A stretch of DNA of 45,904 bases, taken from the NCBI GenBank assembly GCA_946616835.1, contig CAMOJK010000007.1:1-45904 (forward strand), read 5' to 3'. Positions 8,534-16,793 of the stretch are shown here, in pieces (position 1 is the stretch's first letter; each line of letters starts with the position of its first letter). The notes beneath the pieces were generated by a model, which had not been told where the DNA came from, searched no databases, and was given only the letters and a program-made list of their open reading frames with translations. A program made the position numbers and the translations under genes. This stretch comes from an uncultured Lachnospiraceae bacterium (lineage in GTDB: Bacteria > Bacillota > Clostridia > Lachnospirales > Lachnospiraceae).

Positions 8534-9550
8534 ATGGCTGAAATAAATGAAAAAGAATTAACCAACTCTGAAGCTGTAAAGGATGCTGTGGAGACTAAGG
8601 TGGAAAAAAAGGCAGAAGAAACTGTTATCGATAAGGCAGTTGCAATAAAGCCTGAGGTCGAAGTGGTTGAAAAAGATAAGAAGAGCGTTCCCAAGGTTAA
8701 CGTGATCGAAACCAGGAGACCAAAGATTAAGGTTTTCGATATCGTAAACTATGCGGTGTTCATCATACTTACCCTGATTATCATCCTTCCTATCTGGAAG
8801 GTTGTATCGGACAGCTTTAATGCCGTAGGCGTGTATCAGTTCCGCTTATGGCCCAACCAGCCGACACTTGGCGGTTATGCTACGATAATGACGACCAGCA
8901 AACTGTTCCGTCCCCTGCTGAACTCTTTCATCACGACCATAGCCGGTACACTGCTTGGTCTGATAATGGCAACACTCGGCGGATATGTACTGAACCAGTA
9001 TGAGATGCCCGGACGTTCATTCTTCTCATATTTCCTGCTGGTGACTATGATCTTCTCTGGTGGTATGATCCCTGAGTACCTGGTTATGAAACAGCTCGGA
9101 CTCGTGGATAATATGTGGATACTGGTGCTTAAGCATGGTATGAACGTATATAACCTGGTACTTATGAAGAACTTCTTCGAAGGCATTCCTGCATCACTTT
9201 ACGAAGCAGCTAAGCTGGACGGATGTTCACCGATGCAGATCTTCTACAAGATAGTGCTTCCGCTTTCCAAAGCAGCGCTTGCATCCATCGGTCTGATGTT
9301 TGCCGTAACAGTATGGAATGACTACAGCACAGTACAGATCTATATCTCCAGCCGTGACCAGGCTAACTTCCAGTACATGCTGAGAGTAATGGTCATGGAC
9401 GGCGATACACCGACAACTTCTTACAAAGTATCGCAGAGTACACTGTACTATTCCGGAATCGTATGCGCTATACTGCCTTTCATGCTCGCATATCCGTTCC
9501 TGCAGAAGTACTTTGTTACCGGTGTTAACGTAGGTGCGGTTAAGGAATGA
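8534..9550 (+). CDS. CUT1 ABC importer permease, LplC/YtcP type, with charged N-terminal extension
   Basis: This is the second membrane subunit of the pectic-oligosaccharide importer, pairing with the upstream permease. The start at 8534 is chosen because a strong GGAGG lies at 8519-8525; an in-frame upstream codon at 8468 lies inside the previous gene. The EAA loop is YEAAKLDGCSPMQIFYKIVLP near residue 222, and the typical C-terminus FVTGVNVGAVKE is present. What is odd is an extension of about 65 residues before the first membrane segment, rich in Lys, Glu and Val (for example VETKVEKKAEETVIDKA), absent from ordinary YtcP-like proteins. It would be cytoplasmic and disordered or helical. The rest is of normal length. 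Confidence 0.92.
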   Translation: MAEINEKELTNSEAVKDAVETKVEKKAEETVIDKAVAIKPEVEVVEKDKKSVPKVNVIETRRPKIKVFDIVNYAVFIILTLIIILPIWKVVSDSFNAVGVYQFRLWPNQPTLGGYATIMTTSKLFRPLLNSFITTIAGTLLGLIMATLGGYVLNQYEMPGRSFFSYFLLVTMIFSGGMIPEYLVMKQLGLVDNMWILVLKHGMNVYNLVLMKNFFEGIPASLYEAAKLDGCSPMQIFYKIVLPLSKAALASIGLMFAVTVWNDYSTVQIYISSRDQANFQYMLRVMVMDGDTPTTSYKVSQSTLYYSGIVCAILPFMLAYPFLQKYFVTGVNVGAVKE

Positions 9551-9594
9551 TGTGGTATATAGAAATTAAACCGCTGATCAAATAACTGTATATA

Positions 9595-9635
9595 AAGCGG
9601 GCGGAACGTGATGAAAAACACGTTGTCGCCCGCTT
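9595..9635 (+). terminator. Hairpin after importer genes, possible terminator
   Basis: AAGCGGGCG (9595-9603) pairs with CGCCCGCTT (9627-9635), and AACGTG (9605-9610) with CACGTT (9619-9624), giving a long two-part stem. It lacks a T-run, so it may be a weak or bidirectional terminator or an mRNA-stabilising structure at the end of the importer message. Confidence 0.5.
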
Positions 9636-9641
9636 GTCATA

Positions 9642-9687
9642 GTAAACGGATCAATCAGAAATAAAAATGAGTATTTGATACGTTTAC
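9642..9687. promoter_or_regulatory. Long inverted repeat, candidate operator before the acetylesterase gene
   Basis: GTAAACGGATCAA (9642-9654) and TTGATACGTTTAC (9675-9687) are inverted copies matching at 12 of 13 positions, separated by 20 nt. The AAACG cores recall LacI-family half-sites. The arms could bind a regulator or form a hairpin in mRNA. Confidence 0.45.
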
Positions 9688-9745
9688 CATGATCCCGAAT
9701 ACAGATGAAGATCATGATTTTAACAATTACCGAAAGGACAGAAAG

Positions 9746-10513
9746 ATGAAAAGACTTATATACCTTGGTGACAGTACAGTAACATTCAATAAGATCGCAA
9801 CATGGCCTCAGTGCGGATTATCCCAGGGGCTTCTGCTGTACTTAAAAGATGATGTATTTTTAAGAAGCTTTGCTATCAATGGACGCAGCACCAAGTCATT
9901 TATAGATCAGGGAAGACTGGAACAGGTGGACGGATATCTGGAAAAGGGAGATGTAGTCCTGATACAGTTTGGCCACAATGACTCCAAGGAATCCGATCCC
10001 GCCAGGTATGCACCGGTTGATGTATACGAGGAAAATCTTAAGAAAATGATCCGTACCGCTAAGGCTCATGAGGCTTATCCGGTCATTATCTCACCGCTCA
10101 CCCGCAGGTACTTTGACGAGTGCGGTGCTTTTCTGCCGGGGTGTCACGCAGGATATCCTGCCGCTGCAAAAAAAGCAGCAGAGGCTGAGGGTGTTCCTTT
10201 TATAGACCTGACATACGTTACGGAAAAATATCTGGCAGCTATCGGGGAGATAGCATCCAGAAGTCTTTTTGTATATCCCAAGGACAACACACATCTTGTA
10301 ATGGAAGGTGCCATAGTTTTTGCGGGATTTATTGCTGACGGACTGAGGGAATTGGGCCATCCGTATGTGGATCTTCTGTGTGCACATGATGCAAAGACTG
10401 TTGATGAAGACGGAAAGGAAGCACTATGTCCTTATATGACATTTGAGGGCAGCGGTCAGGCCGTCGATATGCAGGAGTTAAAGAAGAGCGAATACAGTAA
10501 CGAGACCGAATAA
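9746..10513 (+). CDS. GDSL-family rhamnogalacturonan acetylesterase
   Basis: This is an SGNH hydrolase of the rhamnogalacturonan acetylesterase (RhgT/YesT, CE12) type, expected to remove acetyl groups from galacturonate in imported rhamnogalacturonan oligosaccharides. Motif blocks are in order: LGDSTV with nucleophile Ser10, INGRST near residue 46 (oxyanion Gly), FGHND near 75 (Asn) and DNTHL near 179 (catalytic Asp and His). The start at 9746 is preferred because AAAGGA precedes it and the motif then begins at residue 8, as in relatives; an in-frame ATG 57 nt upstream has no ribosome binding site. At 255 aa it is the normal length. No signal peptide is present, so it acts in the cytoplasm. 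Confidence 0.9.
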   Translation: MKRLIYLGDSTVTFNKIATWPQCGLSQGLLLYLKDDVFLRSFAINGRSTKSFIDQGRLEQVDGYLEKGDVVLIQFGHNDSKESDPARYAPVDVYEENLKKMIRTAKAHEAYPVIISPLTRRYFDECGAFLPGCHAGYPAAAKKAAEAEGVPFIDLTYVTEKYLAAIGEIASRSLFVYPKDNTHLVMEGAIVFAGFIADGLRELGHPYVDLLCAHDAKTVDEDGKEALCPYMTFEGSGQAVDMQELKKSEYSNETE

Positions 10514-10544
10514 ATGTGACATCTGCGGAGATACTGCTTGATTT

Positions 10545-12341
10545 ATGGCTAAAATAAAGGTTTCGGAATTATACGAGCAAAAGTATGTAAAATATTATAA
10601 GAAATACAGCGATAAGCCGCTTTTGGTTCTGTTAGGCTTTTACAAAGGACAGTACCATAAATTTTTAATAAGCTCGGTTTTCTACCTGATAAAGCACTCT
10701 CCGGCACTTTTTTCCTCGCTGTTAATAGCCAATGTAATAAACGGTGTAATAGAAGGTGGGGAGGCAGCCAAGACGGCCATAATAGTCAATACAGCAATAT
10801 GGCTGGGGCTGCTGCTTATTCACCTCCCTGCAAATTATCTTCACAGCATGTATCGCAGCCGTGTGACGAGACAGACGGAAGCCGGCTTAAGAGCAGCTCT
10901 TGTCAGAAAGCTTCAGGAGCTCTCGATACCTTACCATACACAGGTACAGTCCGGAAGACTGCAGTCCAAGATCATACGTGATGTGGAAGCGATAGAGACA
11001 TTATCGTCACAGATGTTTATAAATGTGATAAATATCGTGATGAACCTGACAATCATGATATCTGTCACGGCAGTTAAAAACCGTACGATACTGCTGTTTT
11101 TTCTGTTGGTGGCACCGATCGCCTCATTTACAGTGATAGCCTTCAGAAAAAAGATCAGCAGGGAGAACAGAGCTTTTCGTATGGAAATGGAAGAAACCTC
11201 TGCCAGGGTAATGGAAATGGTGGAGATGGTTCCCGTCACCAGGGCACATGCCCTTGAGGATGTGGAGAAGGAGAAGATATCCAGACAGCTTGAGCAGACA
11301 GCGGAGAGCGGATACAGACTGGATATGGTGCAGTCCAATTTCGGAGCCGTAGGCTGGGTGGTATTTCAGGTATTCCAGGCTTTATGTCTTGCTTTTACCG
11401 GATATCTTGCACTGAACGGAAAGATAATGGTGGGAGACATCACCTTTTATCAGACCGGATTTACGACGGTTGTTAATCAGTTTACAGCCCTCATTAATCT
11501 CCTGCCTGTTATGACCAAGGGTCTGGAATCGGTCAGCTCCATAGGCGAAGTGCTCTCCAGTGAGGACATTGAGCATAACGAGGGCAAGGAAGAGCTGGAA
11601 GACCTTAAGGGTGAGTATGAGATAAAAAATGTTGATTATACATATCCCGGAACAGAGCAGAAGATACTGGACGGTCTCAGCATGAAGGTGAAGCGGGGCG
11701 AGACCATTGCCTTTGTCGGAGAGTCCGGAGCCGGAAAATCCACACTTTTGAACATGCTGATAGGCTTTATGCTTCCCGATGACGGAATTATCCGCGTAGA
11801 CGGCAGGGATATCAGGGACATAAACCTGAAGAGCTACAGAAGATTCATATCGGTGGTACCGCAGATGCCTCTTTTATTTACCGGAACACTGCGTGACAAC
11901 ATCACCTACGGTATGGAAAATGTAAGTGATGAAGCGTTAGACAGAGCTATTGAAGCGGCTAATCTGAAAACCTTTGTATCCGGTCTCCCGGATGGTCTGG
12001 ATACCATGATAGATGAACATGGCGGAAATCTTTCAGGAGGACAGAGACAGAGGATATCCATAGCGAGAGCAATAATCAGGGATCCGAAGGTTATCATTCT
12101 TGATGAAGCGACCTCCGCACTTGATGTGGTGTCCGAAAGGGAGATACAGGAAGCGCTAAACAGGCTTATCTGCGGTCGTACGACATTTATCGTTGCGCAT
12201 CGCCTTTCAACAGTAAAGAATGCCGACAGGATAATGGTCCTTTCAAAGGGACATACGGTCGAGGATGGAAGCTACAACGAACTGATGGAAAAAAGAGGGA
12301 TATTCTATCACATGGAAAAAATCCAGATAAGCGAGCCGTAA
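10545..12341 (+). CDS. ABC exporter half-transporter (transmembrane domain plus ATPase)
   Basis: This is a type IV ABC exporter with fused membrane and nucleotide-binding domains that would work as a dimer. The membrane domain spans roughly residues 30-330. The ATPase shows Walker A GESGAGKST (about 392), signature LSGGQRQRISIARA (about 494), Walker B VIILDEATSALD (about 515) and the switch His in IVAHRLST (about 547), so both ATP-site halves look intact. The 598-aa length is standard for MdlB/MsbA-like proteins. Substrate cannot be read. It lies 31 nt after the acetylesterase, inside the pectin run, so it may export a catabolic by-product or an unrelated compound. It is not an importer ATPase and cannot replace the missing MsmX-type subunit. 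Confidence 0.9.
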   Translation: MAKIKVSELYEQKYVKYYKKYSDKPLLVLLGFYKGQYHKFLISSVFYLIKHSPALFSSLLIANVINGVIEGGEAAKTAIIVNTAIWLGLLLIHLPANYLHSMYRSRVTRQTEAGLRAALVRKLQELSIPYHTQVQSGRLQSKIIRDVEAIETLSSQMFINVINIVMNLTIMISVTAVKNRTILLFFLLVAPIASFTVIAFRKKISRENRAFRMEMEETSARVMEMVEMVPVTRAHALEDVEKEKISRQLEQTAESGYRLDMVQSNFGAVGWVVFQVFQALCLAFTGYLALNGKIMVGDITFYQTGFTTVVNQFTALINLLPVMTKGLESVSSIGEVLSSEDIEHNEGKEELEDLKGEYEIKNVDYTYPGTEQKILDGLSMKVKRGETIAFVGESGAGKSTLLNMLIGFMLPDDGIIRVDGRDIRDINLKSYRRFISVVPQMPLLFTGTLRDNITYGMENVSDEALDRAIEAANLKTFVSGLPDGLDTMIDEHGGNLSGGQRQRISIARAIIRDPKVIILDEATSALDVVSEREIQEALNRLICGRTTFIVAHRLSTVKNADRIMVLSKGHTVEDGSYNELMEKRGIFYHMEKIQISEP

Positions 12342-12385
12342 GGTCGTTTATATCAAAAATACAGGCAGAAAAGGGGTAAGGAATC

Positions 12386-13042
12386 ATGAAATTTTTAGAG
12401 ATTGACAGTCCGTTTATGAGAGTACTTGGCAGAATTGCGGATCTGATGATAATAAACTTTCTGACGATCCTTTTGTGCATACCCGTGGTTACTGCGGGGG
12501 CAGCATTTACTGCCATGCATTATGTCATGCTTAAGCTGGTGCGTGATGAAGAGGGATATATTGTTAAACAGTATTTCAAATCTTTTAAGGAAAACTTTGT
12601 TCAGTCTACCATTCTCTGGATAGGTATGCTTGTAGTATCGGCAGCTCTGTTTGTTGACTGGCGCATTATGAGGATGCAGGGGGATCAGTTTTCCGGAGTA
12701 ATGCTCATACTGCTTCTTGCTGCTGCATTGATTGCGTACATGATAATGATATATATCTTCCCGGTACTTTCGAGATATAAGAACACTATCCGCGGTACAC
12801 TGAAAACATCATTGTCAATGTCCGTATTGGGGATACTTACATTAAGGACCATAGCATCCGCAATTCTTATCCCTCTTCCGTTTATACTTGCACTGCTATT
12901 TGGATATGCTTCGATACCGTTTTTTGCAGTGATATGTTTCACAGGCCCTGCGTATCTCAGAGCCATGATGTACAGCGGTCTGTTTGACAAGTACGAAGGA
13001 AAGGAAAAATCATCTGATAGCGAGAATAAGGATGAGGATTGA
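12386..13042 (+). CDS. YesL-type DUF624 membrane protein
   Basis: The N-terminus (FLEIDSPFMRVLGRIADLMI, then NFLTILLCIPVVTAGAAFTA) is diagnostic of the DUF624/YesL family. About five hydrophobic segments occur in 218 aa, the usual size. Family members are typically encoded next to CUT1 sugar importers and, in Bacillus subtilis, inside the rhamnogalacturonan yes operon; the molecular role is not established, with permease assembly or regulation suggested. The C-terminus is charged (EGKEKSSDSENKDED). The gene follows a GGGGTAAGG site, and its end is 33 nt before the start chosen for the next gene. Confidence 0.88.
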   Translation: MKFLEIDSPFMRVLGRIADLMIINFLTILLCIPVVTAGAAFTAMHYVMLKLVRDEEGYIVKQYFKSFKENFVQSTILWIGMLVVSAALFVDWRIMRMQGDQFSGVMLILLLAAALIAYMIMIYIFPVLSRYKNTIRGTLKTSLSMSVLGILTLRTIASAILIPLPFILALLFGYASIPFFAVICFTGPAYLRAMMYSGLFDKYEGKEKSSDSENKDED

Positions 13043-13074
13043 GAAAAAGGTTTAATACAGAAAGGAACGGCGGG

Positions 13075-13920
13075 ATGAGAATAGGAATTCGTCTGCATGA
13101 TACTAAAGAATGTGAGATAAAAGAGCGTCTTGATATAGTCCGTGAACAGGGGTTTTGCTGTGCACATATTGCTCTTGCAAAGACAGCGGGACTGCCAAAG
13201 GAAACGGAAGCGCTGACTCCGGGATATGCACTGTGGCTCAAAAGGGTATTCGCAGATGCCGGCATAGACATTGCAGTGCTTGGCAATTATCAGAATCTGG
13301 CATATCCTGATCCTGAGAAATTAAAGACCATTCAGGACCGCTACTGTGCCCATCTTCGTTTTGCTTCACTCCTTGGATGCTGCATGGTAGGAACGGAAAC
13401 CGGCGCTCCTAATGCGGATTATCATTACGACAAGGAAGCCTGCCGCAGCAAAGAGGCACTGGAGATTTTTATCAACAATCTGCGCCCGGTGGTGTCGTAT
13501 GCTGAAAAATGCGGCGTGATCATGGCTATCGAGCCGGTATATAAGCATATAGTGTGGAATCCGCGCCGGGCACGTGAAGTCCTTGACCGGATCGGATCTC
13601 CGAATCTTCAGATCATCTTTGATCCCGTAAACCTGATAGATCCGGAATGCATAGAGGCAAGGGATGAAGTGATAGGAGAGGCAATGGATATCCTTGCTCC
13701 CGAGATAGCGATGATACATTTAAAGGACTATGTGTTTGAAGCAGGAGAAATGAAGGCAGTAGGCTGCGGATACGGCGAGATGGATTACAGAAAGATCGTG
13801 CAGTTTGCGGAAGAAAAGAAACCATATATTCATGCAACACTTGAGAATACGAAGCCGGATACCGCAGTACATTCAAGAGAGCTGATCGAAGGCATTATTA
13901 AGGATGTTCAGAATAAGTGA
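13075..13920 (+). CDS. Sugar phosphate isomerase/epimerase-like TIM barrel protein
   Basis: This is an AP-endonuclease-2-type TIM barrel (xylose isomerase-like superfamily). Metal-ligand segments appear in the expected order: MAIEPV (Glu), IIFDPVN (Asp), MIHLKDY (His) and ATLENTKP (Glu). Such proteins isomerise or epimerise free sugars or keto-sugars; in this locus a role in rhamnose, galacturonate or unsaturated uronate metabolism is likely, but the substrate is not readable. The start at 13075 is chosen because AAAGGA lies 8 nt upstream; an in-frame TTG at 13039 has no site and overlaps the previous stop. At 281 aa the length is standard. Confidence 0.85.
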   Translation: MRIGIRLHDTKECEIKERLDIVREQGFCCAHIALAKTAGLPKETEALTPGYALWLKRVFADAGIDIAVLGNYQNLAYPDPEKLKTIQDRYCAHLRFASLLGCCMVGTETGAPNADYHYDKEACRSKEALEIFINNLRPVVSYAEKCGVIMAIEPVYKHIVWNPRRAREVLDRIGSPNLQIIFDPVNLIDPECIEARDEVIGEAMDILAPEIAMIHLKDYVFEAGEMKAVGCGYGEMDYRKIVQFAEEKKPYIHATLENTKPDTAVHSRELIEGIIKDVQNK

Positions 13921-14056
13921 GTAACTAACCAATAAAATATCCCACATACATTTTCCGGGAAACACAACGAAGCGCTATTTGGTTTGATTATGTAAGTGGA
14001 AAGCACAGAAGTAACAGAAACGCAGACAATTACAGAAAAGACAGGAGAACAGGCAA

Positions 14057-15199
14057 ATGACAGCAGAAACAAGAGACCGGATACAGCAGTATATTGATTA
14101 TCTTCTAGAAAATTCCAGTGCGGAGAAGCCCATGTGGAATAAAGAAATGATCCTGCAGGGACGCCCGAATAAGTGGAATTATATCGACGGGTGTATGATC
14201 ACTGCGTTGCTTTCGCTTTACGATATTACGGGGGAAGAGCGCTATTTTAAGTTCGCGAAGGATTTTATCGACTATTTCGTGCAGGAAGACGGATCCATAA
14301 AGACTTACGATATTAAGGAATACAATCTCGACAATATCAATACCGCAAGTAATCTGTTTTTCCTATATGAAAAGACAGGTGAAAATAAGTACAAGCTTGC
14401 CCTTGACCATGTGCGGGAACAGCTTACAGGAATGCCGAGGACAAAGGAAGGAAGTTTCTGGCATAAGGAGATCTATCCCAACCAGGTGTGGCTGGACGGC
14501 CTGTATATGGCAGAACCGTTTTATATGAAATACGAAACACTTTTTAACAAAATGGAAAAGTGCAATGATGTCATACATCAGTTTGAAAATGTTGAAAAGA
14601 ATATGAAGGATCCCAAGACCGGACTGTACTATCACGGATATGACGAGAGCCGTGAAATGTACTGGGCAGATACCGAGACCGGCTGCAGCCCCAATTTCTG
14701 GCTGAGGTCTCTGGGGTGGTTCACCCTTGCGCTGGTTGAAACGGCACAGGCAACGGATGAATCGCTGTATTACGAGAAGAGATATCTGCAAAAGCTCCTG
14801 GAAAACCTTGCGGATGCCCTTGCTCCTTTCCAGGATGAAAGCGGTATGTTCTATCAGGTGGTGGATCATCCTGAAGCTGAGGGCAACTATCTGGAGACTT
14901 CTGGCACCGCGCTTATCTCATATGCAATATTAAAGGCAGTACGTCTGGGCTATCTTACGCCGCGTTATGCCGAAATGGGAGAGCGGGCATTTGACGGTAT
15001 CGTTGATAAATACCTTTCGGAAAACGAGGATGGAACCCTCAAGCTTTCAGGCATATGTCTCGTGGCCGGATTGGGCGGAAAGCAGCACAGGGACGGTTCG
15101 CTTGAGTATTACTTCAGTGAACCGGTAGTGGAGAATGAAGCGAAGGGTGTCGCACCTTTTCTGTTAGCATACACGGAAATGATCAGGAGAGCAGATTGA
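14057..15199 (+). CDS. Unsaturated rhamnogalacturonyl hydrolase, GH105 (YteR/YesR-like)
   Basis: This is a GH105 enzyme that removes the unsaturated galacturonate left at the non-reducing end by rhamnogalacturonan lyases, by hydrating the double bond. The alpha/alpha-barrel hallmarks are present: NYIDGCMITALLSLYDIT near 38, NTASNLFFLYEKTG near 97, and NQVWLDGLYMAEPFY, where Asp147 corresponds to the catalytic Asp of YteR. Later segments SLGWFTLALVE and SGTALISYAILKAVRLGYL are typical. The 380-aa length matches the family, and no signal peptide is present, so it is cytoplasmic. AGGAGA precedes the start. Its stop lies next to the start of the GH28 gene, so the two are translationally coupled. 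Its presence implies that a lyase acts outside the cell, encoded elsewhere. Confidence 0.93.
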   Translation: MTAETRDRIQQYIDYLLENSSAEKPMWNKEMILQGRPNKWNYIDGCMITALLSLYDITGEERYFKFAKDFIDYFVQEDGSIKTYDIKEYNLDNINTASNLFFLYEKTGENKYKLALDHVREQLTGMPRTKEGSFWHKEIYPNQVWLDGLYMAEPFYMKYETLFNKMEKCNDVIHQFENVEKNMKDPKTGLYYHGYDESREMYWADTETGCSPNFWLRSLGWFTLALVETAQATDESLYYEKRYLQKLLENLADALAPFQDESGMFYQVVDHPEAEGNYLETSGTALISYAILKAVRLGYLTPRYAEMGERAFDGIVDKYLSENEDGTLKLSGICLVAGLGGKQHRDGSLEYYFSEPVVENEAKGVAPFLLAYTEMIRRAD

Positions 15200-15200
15200 T

Positions 15201-16781
15201 ATGGAATTTGAGATAGCTGGTATATTTAGCAGAAGTATTACGATCGAAAGGGATAATAATGACCGTTTTGAAACTGAAGACGAATGTATAGTCAGCGTTA
15301 ACGGTAAAGAGTATGCCCGCACAAAAAGGAATGTCATAACGATAGATGGGCTTAAGCCTGAAAATAAATATGAGATTTCTATATGCAATGAGGCAAAAAA
15401 CGATTATAATATGCATACGGTGCAGACCAGGGCTGAAAGCATTCTCTTGAATGTACGGAGTTTTGGGGCAGAGGGAGACGGAATACATAATGATACTTCT
15501 GCCATTCAGGCTGCTATAATGGGATGCCCTGACGATGGAACTGTATATGTGCCTGCGGGAACATATCTTACCGGTCCTTTATTCCTGAAGAGTCATATGA
15601 CACTGTGGATAGATGAAGGTGCCGTGCTGCGGGGAGATACTAACAGAGCAAATTATCCCATACTTCCCGGTATGGTGCGTGATATGTATGACAACAGCAA
15701 GGAATATAACCTCGGCAGCTGGGAAGGAAATCCGTTAGACAGTTTCGCGTCACTGATAACAGCAATAAACGCTGAGGATATTTCTATCGTAGGACGCGGT
15801 ACTATTGATGGGAATGCGCCGAACAGCGACTGGTGGATCGAGGCAAAGAAGAAAAGGATTGCATGGCGCCCTAATCTGGTCAACCTGATCAGATGCAAAA
15901 ATATCAGAATGCAGGGACTGACACTTAAGAATTCAGCCTGCTGGTGTATACATCCTTACTATTCGGAAAGCCTCAGCTTTTTGGATCTTACTATACAGAA
16001 TCCTTCCGATTCACCGAATACAGACGGATTTGATCCTGAGAGCTGTGAAGATGTGTGCCTTTTAGGTACTACCATATCGGTGGGGGATGATTGCATTGCA
16101 CTTAAGAGCGGAAAGCTCTATATGGCAAAGTATCATCACAGAGAGACTAAGAATGTTACGATCAGGAACTGCAGGCTTGAAAAAGGCCACGGTTCTGTGA
16201 CTATAGGATCCGAAATCGCAGGAGGCGTTAGCAATGTGCATGTTTCAAGATGCATATTTGCAGGCACGGACCGCGGTGTACGCATAAAGACAAGGCGGGG
16301 ACGCGGAGAAAAATCCATACTTACAGATCTGCTTTTTGAGAATATCAGTATGGATCATGTGCATATGCCCCTTACCGTAAATATGTTTTATTTCTGTGAT
16401 CCTGACGGGCATACGGAATATGTTCAGAGTCAGGAAAAGTGTCCTGTGGATTACCGTACCCCAAGAGTCGGCAGTATTTCCATAAAGGATGTGGATTGTA
16501 CGGGAGTAGATGCATCGTTTGTATGTGCGATGGGGCTTCCGGAAGCACCGATAGAAAAGATATCGCTGGAGAATATAAAGGTTTCATATCTTGAGGAAAA
16601 TAAACGCACTCCCCAGAGACCTGTAATGATGGATGGTTTCCCCGAAATGTCCGGACGCAGTATCTTTTTGAAAAATGTAAAAGAAATTGATATAAATAAT
16701 GTATCGATAGATGGCAGCGTTGATGATGATATAACGCTTGAAAAAGTAAGTATCAGACAGATTGACGGATTGCATATGTGA
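15201..16781 (+). CDS. Polygalacturonase, GH28 (exo-acting, intracellular)
   Basis: This is a right-handed beta-helix hydrolase of GH28. All four family motifs are present: NTDGFDP (about 271), VGDDCIALKSG (about 293, the two catalytic Asp residues plus NTD Asp), GHGSVTIGSE (about 328) and RIKTRRGRG (about 357). Residues 1-85 form an FN3-like beta domain (IDGLKPENKYEISIC), as in exo-polygalacturonases such as the Thermotoga enzyme. Without a signal peptide, it should trim imported oligogalacturonides or RG fragments from the non-reducing end. It has 526 aa, normal for the exo-type. The start is 1 nt after the GH105 stop, with AGGAGAG inside that gene. Confidence 0.93.
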   Translation: MEFEIAGIFSRSITIERDNNDRFETEDECIVSVNGKEYARTKRNVITIDGLKPENKYEISICNEAKNDYNMHTVQTRAESILLNVRSFGAEGDGIHNDTSAIQAAIMGCPDDGTVYVPAGTYLTGPLFLKSHMTLWIDEGAVLRGDTNRANYPILPGMVRDMYDNSKEYNLGSWEGNPLDSFASLITAINAEDISIVGRGTIDGNAPNSDWWIEAKKKRIAWRPNLVNLIRCKNIRMQGLTLKNSACWCIHPYYSESLSFLDLTIQNPSDSPNTDGFDPESCEDVCLLGTTISVGDDCIALKSGKLYMAKYHHRETKNVTIRNCRLEKGHGSVTIGSEIAGGVSNVHVSRCIFAGTDRGVRIKTRRGRGEKSILTDLLFENISMDHVHMPLTVNMFYFCDPDGHTEYVQSQEKCPVDYRTPRVGSISIKDVDCTGVDASFVCAMGLPEAPIEKISLENIKVSYLEENKRTPQRPVMMDGFPEMSGRSIFLKNVKEIDINNVSIDGSVDDDITLEKVSIRQIDGLHM

Positions 16782-16793
16782 CGGGTGAGAGTT

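Noticed and set aside
13966-13980. AACGAAGCGCTATTT as a third cre-like site before the GH105 gene
   Set aside because: Only the AAGCGCT core matches the operator at 5651; the outer arms do not.
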